This document shows, piece by piece, positions 1 to 6,096 of a stretch of 8,355 bases of DNA. Position numbers and translations under genes: made by a program. Numbering within the stretch: the stretch's first letter is position 1; each line of letters starts with the position of its first letter. Origin of the DNA: Lachnospiraceae bacterium UBA7109 (GTDB taxonomy: Bacteria; Bacillota; Clostridia; Lachnospirales; Lachnospiraceae); contig DKYD01000018.1 of the NCBI GenBank assembly GCA_002492335.1, forward strand, positions 4,497 through 12,851, in the 5' to 3' direction. The notes under the pieces are model-generated. The model saw nothing but the letters and a program-made list of their open reading frames with translations. It did not search any database and was not told the DNA's origin.

Positions 1-5
1 TATTG

Positions 6-34
6 TTTACCATTTGAAAAAAAGGTGCTATGAT
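6..34 (+). promoter_or_regulatory. Candidate extended -10 promoter for the regulator-iorAB-ligase operon
   Basis: A -10 hexamer TATGAT (29-34) is preceded by TG at 26-27, giving the extended -10 pattern TGnTATGAT. A weak -35 element TTTACC (6-11, four of six matches to TTGACA) sits 17 bp upstream. Transcription would start near 41, leaving a leader of roughly 24 nt before the ATG at 65. The -10 lies inside an imperfect palindrome with CTA at 28-30 and TAG at 41-43, which could be an autoregulatory site; that part is speculative. The promoter is inferred from motif matching only. Confidence 0.55.
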
Positions 35-52
35 ATATATTAGTTTGTGAAA

Positions 53-59
53 GTGAGGA
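53..59 (+). promoter_or_regulatory. Ribosome binding site that selects the ATG at 65
   Basis: GTGAGGA ends five bases before the ATG at 65, a normal Shine-Dalgarno distance. A GTG at 47 is in frame upstream, but this Shine-Dalgarno lies downstream of it and it has no purine-rich site of its own. Starting at 47 would also leave almost no leader from the predicted transcription start near 41. The ATG at 65 is therefore preferred. Confidence 0.65.
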
Positions 60-64
60 TTCCT

Positions 65-358
65 ATGAATAAGAATATTCCCAAAGAACGTAAAATTGAG
101 ATGTATCAGGCAATTTTACAGTTAAAGGATATTGAGGAGTGCTGCGATTTCTTTGAAGATATCTGTGCAGAAGCGGAACTGCGTTCTATGGAACAGCGGT
201 TTGAAGTAGCAAGAATGCTGAAGCAGGAAAAGGTATATGTGGAAATCAGCCAGGCAACAAACGCAAGTTCTGCCACGATCAGCCGTGTAAAGCGAATGCT
301 TAACAGCGGAACCGGCTGTATTGGGAGGGTTGTCGACAGAATGGAAGAGAAAGAATAG
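65..358 (+). CDS. YerC/TrpR-superfamily HTH transcriptional regulator
   Basis: A small all-helical DNA-binding protein of 97 aa from the ATG at 65. It matches the YerC/YecD family (TrpR/TrpB-repressor-like superfamily), usually about 95-105 aa. Visible hallmarks are the acidic segment around residues 22-45 containing AEAELRSMEQRFEVA, then a helix-turn-helix at about 47-79 with EISQATNASSATISRVKRML. In TrpR the equivalent region recognises the operator and closes when tryptophan binds. The family is often annotated as a trp-operon-like repressor, but the ligand is rarely proven. Here it is the first gene of an operon; its stop is 15 bp before the ATG at 374, followed by iorA, iorB and a CoA ligase, all concerned with aromatic 2-oxoacids. 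That makes an aromatic amino acid or aryl acid a reasonable ligand guess. Family assignment is firm; ligand and targets are inference. Confidence 0.9.
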   Translation: MNKNIPKERKIEMYQAILQLKDIEECCDFFEDICAEAELRSMEQRFEVARMLKQEKVYVEISQATNASSATISRVKRMLNSGTGCIGRVVDRMEEKE

Positions 359-364
359 AAAGGA
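359..364 (+). promoter_or_regulatory. Ribosome binding site of iorA, bearing on its start
   Basis: AAAGGA lies just after the regulator's stop codon. It is only 3 nt from the in-frame ATG at 368 but 9 nt from the ATG at 374. The second spacing is normal, and the family typically begins Met-Lys-x-Leu, which fits 374. The difference is two residues (Met-Asn). Confidence 0.55.
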
Positions 365-373
365 CTTATGAAT

Positions 374-2101
374 ATGAAACAGTTAATGTTGGGAAATAAG
401 GCTCTTGCCAGAGGCTTATATGAAGCAGGCTGTAAGGTAGTGTCCAGTTATCCGGGAACTCCAAGTACCGAGGTAACGGAGGAAGCTGCAAAGTATGATG
501 AGATTTATTGTGAATGGGCGCCGAATGAGAAGGTTGCCATGGAGGTGGCTTTTGGCGCTTCCCTGGCAGGAAAGAGAAGCTTCTGTGGTATGAAGCATGT
601 AGGATTAAATGTGGCGGCGGATCCTTTGTATACCTGTTCTTATACAGGCGTGAATGCGGGAATGGTTATCTGTGTGGCAGATGATGCGGGAATGCATTCA
701 TCCCAGAATGAGCAGGATTCCAGACATCATGCGATTGCGTCTAAGGTTCCGATGCTGGAGCCTTCAGATTCTATGGAGGCATATGAATTCGCAAAAAAAG
801 CGTATGAATTATCGGAGCGCTTTGATACTCCGGTTATCATTAAAATGTGTACCCGTGTGGCACATTCTCAGAGTATCGTGGAGCCGGGAGAACGTGTAGA
901 ACCTGGGACAAAGCCTTATGAAAAGAATATTGCAAAATATGTTATGATGCCGGGGAATGCCATCCGCCGTCATCCGGTTGTAGAGGAGCGGACAAGGAAG
1001 CTTACAGAGTATGCGGAAGACTGTGTGTTTAACCGTGTGGAAATGGGAGATACGAAGCTTGGAATTATTACTTCTTCTACGAGCTATCAGTACGCAAAGG
1101 AAGTATTTGGGGAAAAGGCGAGTATCTTAAAGCTTGGGATGATCAACCCGCTTCCGGTTCAGCTCATACTGGATTTTGCGGCAAAAGTAGAAAAAGTTGT
1201 AATTATAGAAGAATTAGACCCGATTATAGAAAATCATTGTAAACAGATCGGCCTTTCTGTAACCGGAAAAGATCTGCTCCCGATCGAGGGTGAATTTTCG
1301 CAGAATCTGATTGCTGAAAAGCTTGGCGCAGCGCTTCCGGAGCATAAAGCGCTTGATGAGACACTTCCGGGCAGACCTCCGGTCATGTGTGCAGGATGCC
1401 CGCACAGAGGATTGTTCTATACATTAGCAAAGAATAAATGCAAAGTGCTGGGAGATATCGGATGCTATACACTTGGAGCAGTTGCACCGTTGTCTGCAAT
1501 GGAAATGACACTCTGTATGGGAGCATCTGTCAGTGCGGTTCATGGATTTAATAAGGCAATGGGGGAAGAAGGCGAAAAAACGACGGTTGCCGTGATCGGA
1601 GATTCTACGTTTATGCATTCCGGAATGACCGGACTTGCAAATATTGCCTATAACCAGAGTAATTCGACGGTTATCATACTGGATAATTCCATTACCGGAA
1701 TGACCGGTCATCAGCAGAATCCGACGACCGGATACAACATTAAAGGAGACCCGGCAGGAAAGATTGATCTGGAGAGTCTGTGTCATGCGATGGGATTTAA
1801 ACGTGTCCGGGTGGTAGATCCCTATGATCTTGCCGCCTGTGACCAGGCTGTGAAGGAGGAGCTGGCAGTACAGGAGCCTTCCGTTATTATAAGCAGACGT
1901 CCCTGCGCGCTGTTAAAATATGTAAAACATAATCCTCCGATTCGCGTAGAAGAGAAGAATTGTGTCGGATGTAAATCCTGCATGAAGCTTGGATGTCCGG
2001 CAATTAGTATCAAGAATAAAAAAGCGGTAATTGATAATACATTGTGCGTTGGATGCGGCGTCTGCAGCCAGCTTTGTAAATTCGACGCTCTGCAGGGATA
2101 G
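374..2101 (+). CDS. iorA: Indolepyruvate:ferredoxin oxidoreductase, alpha subunit (IorA)
   Basis: Catalytic subunit of the oxygen-sensitive cytoplasmic enzyme that converts aryl-pyruvates plus CoA to arylacetyl-CoA, CO2 and reduced ferredoxin, reversibly. The protein is 575 aa from ATG 374 (577 from ATG 368), close to family size. In order: an N-terminal pyrimidine-binding-type oxidoreductase domain with YPGTPS (26-31); the family motif MCAGCPHRG (338-346); and a thiamine diphosphate domain with GDIGCYTLG (360-368) and the cofactor/Mg motif starting GDS (409-411) and ending DN (437-438). The C-terminus carries a two-cluster ferredoxin domain with Cys530, 533, 536, 541 followed by Pro, and Cys558, 561, 564, 568. 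The second cluster's last Cys is followed by Lys rather than the common Pro. The iorB Shine-Dalgarno overlaps its stop codon, implying translational coupling of the subunits. Substrate range (indole-, phenyl- or hydroxyphenylpyruvate) cannot be told from sequence. Confidence 0.95.
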   Translation: MKQLMLGNKALARGLYEAGCKVVSSYPGTPSTEVTEEAAKYDEIYCEWAPNEKVAMEVAFGASLAGKRSFCGMKHVGLNVAADPLYTCSYTGVNAGMVICVADDAGMHSSQNEQDSRHHAIASKVPMLEPSDSMEAYEFAKKAYELSERFDTPVIIKMCTRVAHSQSIVEPGERVEPGTKPYEKNIAKYVMMPGNAIRRHPVVEERTRKLTEYAEDCVFNRVEMGDTKLGIITSSTSYQYAKEVFGEKASILKLGMINPLPVQLILDFAAKVEKVVIIEELDPIIENHCKQIGLSVTGKDLLPIEGEFSQNLIAEKLGAALPEHKALDETLPGRPPVMCAGCPHRGLFYTLAKNKCKVLGDIGCYTLGAVAPLSAMEMTLCMGASVSAVHGFNKAMGEEGEKTTVAVIGDSTFMHSGMTGLANIAYNQSNSTVIILDNSITGMTGHQQNPTTGYNIKGDPAGKIDLESLCHAMGFKRVRVVDPYDLAACDQAVKEELAVQEPSVIISRRPCALLKYVKHNPPIRVEEKNCVGCKSCMKLGCPAISIKNKKAVIDNTLCVGCGVCSQLCKFDALQG

Positions 2102-2113
2102 GAGGACTGGAAA

Positions 2114-2683
2114 ATGACAAAGAATATTATGATTGTTGGTGTTGGCGGTCAGGGCTCCCTGCTTGCCAGTAAGCTGCTTGGCCATTTGCTTTTGTCAGAA
2201 GGGTATGATGTGAAAGTGTCAGAGGTGCATGGAATGAGCCAGCGCGGCGGCAGTGTTGTTACATATGTACGTTTTGGAGAGAAAGTATATTCTCCGATTA
2301 TTGATAAGGGCGAGGCAGATTTTATTGTATCATTTGAAAAACTGGAAGCTGCACGTTATGTACAGTATTTGAAAAAAGATGGCAAAATTGTTGTAAATAC
2401 ACAGGAAATTGATCCGATGCCGGTTATTACCGGAGCCGCACAGTATCCGGAAAATCTGATTGAGAAGATGGAGAATCTGGGGGTTGCCGTAGAGGCGATC
2501 GATTGTCTGTCACTTGCTGAAGAAGCAGGATCTGCCAGAGCGGTAAATATCGTGTTGATGGGACGTCTGTCCAGACATTTTGATATTCCGGCAGAAAAGT
2601 GGGAAAAAGCCATCACAGAATGTGTTCCGGAGCGGTTTGTGGAACTGAACTTGAAGGCTTTTTCATTAGGACGTAATTCCTAA
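2114..2683 (+). CDS. iorB: Indolepyruvate:ferredoxin oxidoreductase, beta subunit (IorB)
   Basis: Partner subunit of IorA, a 189-aa pyruvate/ketoisovalerate oxidoreductase gamma-type domain of usual family length. The N-terminus has the glycine-rich loop GVGGQGSLLASKLLG (9-23), expected to contribute to the CoA/nucleotide-like pocket. It is followed by the conserved EVHGMSQRGGSVVTYVRFG (37-55), diagnostic of this family. The rest (NIVLMG at 145-150 and the helical C-terminus) also fits IorB. It carries no cysteine cluster, so electrons leave through the IorA ferredoxin domain. The start is set by an AGGAGG (2100-2105) eight bases before the ATG; this site overlaps the iorA stop codon TAG (2099-2101), consistent with coupled translation of a heteromeric enzyme. 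No truncation or frameshift is seen. Confidence 0.95.
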   Translation: MTKNIMIVGVGGQGSLLASKLLGHLLLSEGYDVKVSEVHGMSQRGGSVVTYVRFGEKVYSPIIDKGEADFIVSFEKLEAARYVQYLKKDGKIVVNTQEIDPMPVITGAAQYPENLIEKMENLGVAVEAIDCLSLAEEAGSARAVNIVLMGRLSRHFDIPAEKWEKAITECVPERFVELNLKAFSLGRNS

Positions 2684-2718
2684 GGCATATTAAGACAAAA
2701 AAGAAAGGAAACAAAATC

Positions 2719-4353
2719 ATGCCAGTTACAGATTTACTTGAGCGGAATCATAAGCTTTACGGAGAAGAGATTGCTTTAGTGGAGCTGAATCCGACGATGA
2801 AGGATACCAGAAAAACAACCTGGAAGGAGTATGATCTTGTCCAGCAGACAAGCAAGGCTCCTTATAGAAGGGAAATCACATGGTCGATTTTTGATGAAAA
2901 GGCAAACCGTGTCGCAAATATGCTTCTCGGACGCGGAATTCAGAAGGGAGACCGTGTAGCAATTCTGATGTTTAACTGCCTGGAATGGCTGCCGATTTAT
3001 TTTGGAATACTAAAGACGGGAGCTATCGCAGTTCCATTTAATTTCCGTTTTTCTTCAGATGAGATTAAGTATTGTGCAGAATTAGCAGAAGTACATATTT
3101 TATTCTTCGGACCGGAATTTATCGGCCGTATTGAAGCAATCGAGCCGGAACTGAATAAGGGTCGTCTCTTGATCTATGTAGGAGACGGATGTCCGACTTT
3201 TGCAGAAAGTTATCCGGAGCTTGTGGCGGATTGTTCCAGTCAGCCGCCGCTTGTAAGGCTTGAGGATGAAGACGATGCGGCAATTTATTTTTCTTCCGGA
3301 ACGACCGGATTTCCGAAGGCAATTTTGCATAATCATGAAAGCCTGATGCAGGCAGCGCAGATGGAGCAGAAGCATCATCTGACGAACAGGGAGGATGTAT
3401 TTTTATGTATTCCGCCGTTGTATCATACTGGCGCTAAATTCCACTGGATGGGAAGTCTCTGTGCAGGGAGCAGAGCAGTTCTTCTTAAGGGGACGACTCC
3501 GGAGATCATTCTGGATGCGGTATCCAGGGAGCATTGTACGATTGTATGGCTGCTTGTTCCGTGGGCGCAGGATATTCTGGAAGCATTGGATAATGGCAGC
3601 TTGAAGCTGGAAGATTATAAACTGGATCAGTGGAGACTGATGCATATCGGCGCCCAGCCGGTTCCGCCGTCACTGATCAAGCACTGGAAAGAATATTTCC
3701 CGAATCATTTATATGATACGAATTATGGACTTTCTGAGTCAACAGGACCGGGATGCGTGCATCTGGGAGTGGAAAATATCCACAAGGTTGGCGCAATTGG
3801 CGTGCCGGGTTATCGCTGGAAGTGTAAGATTGTAGATGAAGACGATAAGATTGTAGAACAGGGCGAAGTCGGAGAACTTTGCGTCAAAGGGCCAGGCGTC
3901 ATGACCTGCTATTACAATGACCCGAAGGCGACGGCTGAGACGCTGAAGGATGGATGGCTTTATACCGGGGATATGGCGATGCAGGATGAGGATGGATTTA
4001 TTTTCCTGGTAGACCGTAAGAAGGACGTTATTGTCAGCGGCGGAGAAAATATTTATCCTGTTCAGATAGAAAACTATCTGAATGCGTACAAAAAGGTGAA
4101 AGATGTAGCTGTCATTGGTCTTCCGGACAAACGTCTCGGAGAGATTACCGGCGCTATCATTTCAATCATTGAGGGAGAGACCTGTACGGAAGAAGAGATT
4201 GATGAATATTGTAAGGGACTTCCGAGATATAAACGTCCGAAGAAGATTATTTTCGCAGATGTTCCGAGAAATGCAACCGGAAAGATCGAGAAGCCTGCTC
4301 TGCGTAAGAAGTATGGTGCAGAGTGGCTGGTAGCCCAGCAGAACAGAGGGTAG
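2719..4353 (+). CDS. AMP-forming acyl/aryl-CoA ligase (ANL superfamily, class I)
   Basis: A 544-aa adenylate-forming enzyme that activates a carboxylic acid with ATP to an acyl-AMP and then transfers it to CoA. All core motifs are present: phosphate loop SSGTTGFPK (192-200), YGLSEST (336-342), YTGD (415-418), hinge aspartate in VDRKKD (431-436), GGENIYP (441-447), and the catalytic lysine Lys522 in NATGKIEK. Length matches medium-chain and aryl-CoA ligases. It lies 35 bp after iorB with its own site AAAGGA (2704-2709), nine bases from the ATG, so it is the last gene of the operon. Context suggests an arylacetate (indoleacetate, phenylacetate) as substrate, linking to IorAB's arylacetyl-CoA, but sequence alone would equally allow a fatty or branched-chain acid. 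Residues 33-39 and 55-61 both carry a TW-x(3)-D-like pattern, as if the N-terminal segment had an extra turn compared with standard ligases. Confidence 0.88.
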   Translation: MPVTDLLERNHKLYGEEIALVELNPTMKDTRKTTWKEYDLVQQTSKAPYRREITWSIFDEKANRVANMLLGRGIQKGDRVAILMFNCLEWLPIYFGILKTGAIAVPFNFRFSSDEIKYCAELAEVHILFFGPEFIGRIEAIEPELNKGRLLIYVGDGCPTFAESYPELVADCSSQPPLVRLEDEDDAAIYFSSGTTGFPKAILHNHESLMQAAQMEQKHHLTNREDVFLCIPPLYHTGAKFHWMGSLCAGSRAVLLKGTTPEIILDAVSREHCTIVWLLVPWAQDILEALDNGSLKLEDYKLDQWRLMHIGAQPVPPSLIKHWKEYFPNHLYDTNYGLSESTGPGCVHLGVENIHKVGAIGVPGYRWKCKIVDEDDKIVEQGEVGELCVKGPGVMTCYYNDPKATAETLKDGWLYTGDMAMQDEDGFIFLVDRKKDVIVSGGENIYPVQIENYLNAYKKVKDVAVIGLPDKRLGEITGAIISIIEGETCTEEEIDEYCKGLPRYKRPKKIIFADVPRNATGKIEKPALRKKYGAEWLVAQQNRG

Positions 4354-4376
4354 CGTCTGTTTATTGAATAATAAAG

Positions 4377-4426
4377 AAAGACAGCATAAAAAGCATTTTT
4401 GCCTTTTACGCTGTCTTTTATTTTTG
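4377..4426. terminator. Shared bidirectional rho-independent terminator between convergent operons
   Basis: The arms AAAGACAGC (4377-4385) and GCTGTCTTT (4410-4418) pair perfectly. The stem continues inward through TAAAA/TTTTA (4387-4391 with 4404-4408) and GC/GC (4393-4394 with 4401-4402) around a 6-nt loop at 4395-4400. On the plus strand the tract TTTTATTTTTG follows (4416-4426), ending the ligase transcript 24 bp after its stop codon. On the minus strand, two positions that are A-C mismatches in plus RNA (4386/4409 and 4392/4403) become G-U pairs, and a T-rich stretch follows, 20 bp after the symporter stop. The stem is thus more complete in the symporter transcript. Confidence 0.88.
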
Positions 4427-4438
4427 TCAGGTTTATTT

Positions 4439-5971
4439 TTATTTCCCAAGCGCTGTCTTCTGGGATACTACGTTCGTTTTTTCGTAGCATACGAAAGCAT
4501 TTTCCACAAGATTTTTATCAGGTTTTGGCGTAATCAGGCTGACAACCGGAACGATAATCAGTCCTGCCAGCATGGCGATCGCCCCGCAATTGATTGGGGA
4601 ACGCATGATTTCCGGAAGAACGGAAGGTGCAAGCATATCAACAATCATAATACCGGAACCAAAGATAAAGGAAACCCAGCATGCAATCCTGGTTGTTCCT
4701 TTCCAGTACAAAGAGTAGAGGAATGGAGCGAGGAAGGAGCCTGCCAGCGCGCCCCAGGAAATTCCCATGAGCTGTGCAATAAATGTAACAGAGCTCTTGT
4801 ATTGGATCAGAGCCAGAATAGCGGAAATTGCAATAAATACGACAACCAGTACACGAATATACAGCAGCTGTTTCTTATCACTCATTTTTTTAATAAAGTT
4901 ATCTTTCAAGAAGTCGATCGTCAGTGTTGAACTGGATGCAATAACCAGAGATGAAAGCGTTGACATAGAAGCAGACAAAACAAGGATTACAACGAGTGCA
5001 ATCAGCATTGGACTTAAGTTCTGAAGCATCGTAGGTACAACAGAATCAAATCCGTTTGCAGCAACATCAATCTGGTCGGAGAACAGACGGCCGAATCCGC
5101 CGAGGAAATAACAGCCTCCTGCAACTATCAGTGCAAATAAGGTAGAAATAATCGTTCCTTTTTTGATTGCTTCCTCGTTTTTGATTGCATAGAATTTCTG
5201 AACCATCTGTGGAAGTCCCCATGTACCGAGGGAAGTAAGAATTACCACAAACATCAGATTCAGCGGATCAGGTCCCAGGAAAGAAGCGAATACTCCGGGG
5301 GTGGAGGCTACGCTTTCATCTGTTACACGTGCCAGACCGTCAAGAGCAGACATCAGACCACCTTTGCTTTTCAGTACCGCCAGAATAATTGTAGAGATAC
5401 CAAATAACATAATAATTCCCTGAATAAAATCATTGATGGCAGTTGCCATATATCCGCCTGCAATGACATAGATTGCAGTCAGTACAGCCATCAGGATGAT
5501 ACAGACAGAATAATCAATGTTAAACGCCATACCGAACAGTCTGGAAAGACCATTGTACAGGGATGCTGTATAAGGAATCAAAAAGATAAAGATAATTACC
5601 GATGCAGCGATTTTCAAAGACTTGCTGTTAAAACGCTCTCCAAAAAACTGCGGCATGGTAGCAGAATCCAGGTGCTGGGTCATAATACGGGTTCTTCTTC
5701 CAAGAATAACCCATGCCAGAAGGGATCCGATGATAGCATTACCGATACCTGCCCAGGTGGCGGCAATTCCATATTTCCAACCGAATTGTCCGGCATAGCC
5801 GACAAATACAACGGCTGAAAAATAAGATGTACCATAGGCAAATGCAGTCAGCCAGGGGCCGACGGAACGTCCTCCAAGTACAAATCCATTTACATCAGTA
5901 GCATGTTTTTTGCAGTACAGGCCAATGCCGATCATCACTGCAAAGTACAAAAATAATACGACTAGTTTCAT
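4439..5971 (-). CDS. Sodium:solute symporter (SSS family, PutP/PanF-like), substrate unknown
   Basis: A polytopic inner-membrane transporter that uses the sodium gradient to import a solute. It is 510 aa from ATG 5971, a normal SSS length. The opening helix MKLVVLFLYFAVMIGIGLY (1-19) is followed by the family signature FVLGGRSVGPWLTAFAYG (30-47). About 13 hydrophobic helices fit the LeuT-like fold. Ser337-Thr338 in SASMSTLSS correspond to the Ser-Thr pair of the second sodium site in PutP. GGYMATAINDFIQG (172-185) is also typical. An in-frame ATG at 6016 would start inside the inverted repeat and lacks a ribosome site, so 5971 is chosen. PutP- and PanF-type features are mixed, so proline, pantothenate or an organic acid are all possible. 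It converges on the iorAB operon and may or may not serve it. It has a candidate promoter and operator of its own. Confidence 0.92.
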   Translation of the reverse strand: MKLVVLFLYFAVMIGIGLYCKKHATDVNGFVLGGRSVGPWLTAFAYGTSYFSAVVFVGYAGQFGWKYGIAATWAGIGNAIIGSLLAWVILGRRTRIMTQHLDSATMPQFFGERFNSKSLKIAASVIIFIFLIPYTASLYNGLSRLFGMAFNIDYSVCIILMAVLTAIYVIAGGYMATAINDFIQGIIMLFGISTIILAVLKSKGGLMSALDGLARVTDESVASTPGVFASFLGPDPLNLMFVVILTSLGTWGLPQMVQKFYAIKNEEAIKKGTIISTLFALIVAGGCYFLGGFGRLFSDQIDVAANGFDSVVPTMLQNLSPMLIALVVILVLSASMSTLSSLVIASSSTLTIDFLKDNFIKKMSDKKQLLYIRVLVVVFIAISAILALIQYKSSVTFIAQLMGISWGALAGSFLAPFLYSLYWKGTTRIACWVSFIFGSGIMIVDMLAPSVLPEIMRSPINCGAIAMLAGLIIVPVVSLITPKPDKNLVENAFVCYEKTNVVSQKTALGK

Positions 5972-5982
5972 GATTTTTCTCT

Positions 5983-5989
5983 CTCCTTT
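5983..5989 (-). promoter_or_regulatory. Ribosome binding site that selects the symporter start at 5971
   Basis: Read on the minus strand, AAAGGAG (5989 down to 5983) is followed by 11 nt and then the ATG at 5971. The first residues from this start form the expected first membrane helix. The longer reading from 6016 would add a charged 15-residue leader not typical of the family. Confidence 0.65.
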
Positions 5990-6004
5990 ATGTATTCGTA
6001 TCTG

Positions 6005-6042
6005 ATGGTTATACACTTTAAAGTGTTAAAGTGTATAACCAT
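6005..6042. repeat. Perfect 16-bp inverted repeat with nested half-sites; probable operator of the symporter gene
   Basis: ATGGTTATACACTTTA (6005-6020) is repeated exactly as its reverse complement at 6027-6042, with a 6-nt spacer AAGTGT. The octamer TAAAGTGT occurs twice in tandem (6019-6026 and 6027-6034). The first copy forms, with the left arm, a 14-bp palindrome ACACTTTAAAGTGT (6013-6026). There is no T-run on either side, so it does not look like an intrinsic terminator. It lies 33 bp upstream of the symporter ATG and just downstream of a candidate -10, where a repressor would block transcription. The binding protein is not recognisable from the motif. If transcribed, it would also fold as a strong leader hairpin. 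Confidence 0.75.
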
Positions 6043-6046
6043 TCAT

Positions 6047-6075
6047 ACTTTAACACATAAAATCACGAAAGTCAA
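6047..6075 (-). promoter_or_regulatory. Candidate promoter of the symporter gene, overlapping a further operator half-site
   Basis: On the minus strand, TTGACT (6075-6070, five of six to consensus) is followed after 17 bp by TAAAGT (6052-6047, four of six to TATAAT). The -10 lies within GTGTTAAAGT (6056-6047), an exact inverted copy of GTGTTAAAGT at 6023-6032 in the inverted-repeat region. The start point would fall near 6040, inside the repeat. The -10 is weak, so the exact position is uncertain. Confidence 0.4.
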
Positions 6076-6096
6076 GAGTGGCGGCAAAGTATATTG

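Noticed and set aside
1424..1786. A 120-codon minus-strand open frame inside iorA
   Set aside because: It is antisense to the conserved thiamine diphosphate domain and its composition is that of a shadow frame.
2684..2718. A possible promoter or terminator between iorB and the ligase
   Set aside because: Only a short A-rich leader with a ribosome site is visible; there is no hairpin or convincing -35/-10 pair.
4074..4490. A 138-codon minus-strand open frame across the ligase 3' end and the terminator
   Set aside because: It would run through the shared terminator and overlap two firm genes; no ribosome site or recognisable domain.
4364..4930. A 188-codon plus-strand open frame opposite the symporter's 3' end
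   Set aside because: It starts within the terminator region, has no family-like sequence, is rich in Cys/Asn/Arg/His as antisense frames are, and lies wholly against a well-supported membrane protein.
6005..6042. The inverted repeat as a terminator for the cbi operon
   Set aside because: The stem is AT-rich and has no T-run after it on either strand; its nested half-sites and position by a possible promoter fit an operator better.
6005..6042. A TyrR or Rex binding site upstream of the symporter
   Set aside because: The bases do not match TGTAAA-N6-TTTACA or the Rex palindrome when aligned by hand; only AT-rich resemblance remains.
6005..6056. The repeats as a CRISPR fragment or insertion-sequence end
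   Set aside because: Units are short, overlapping and without regular spacers; there is no transposase or target-site duplication nearby.
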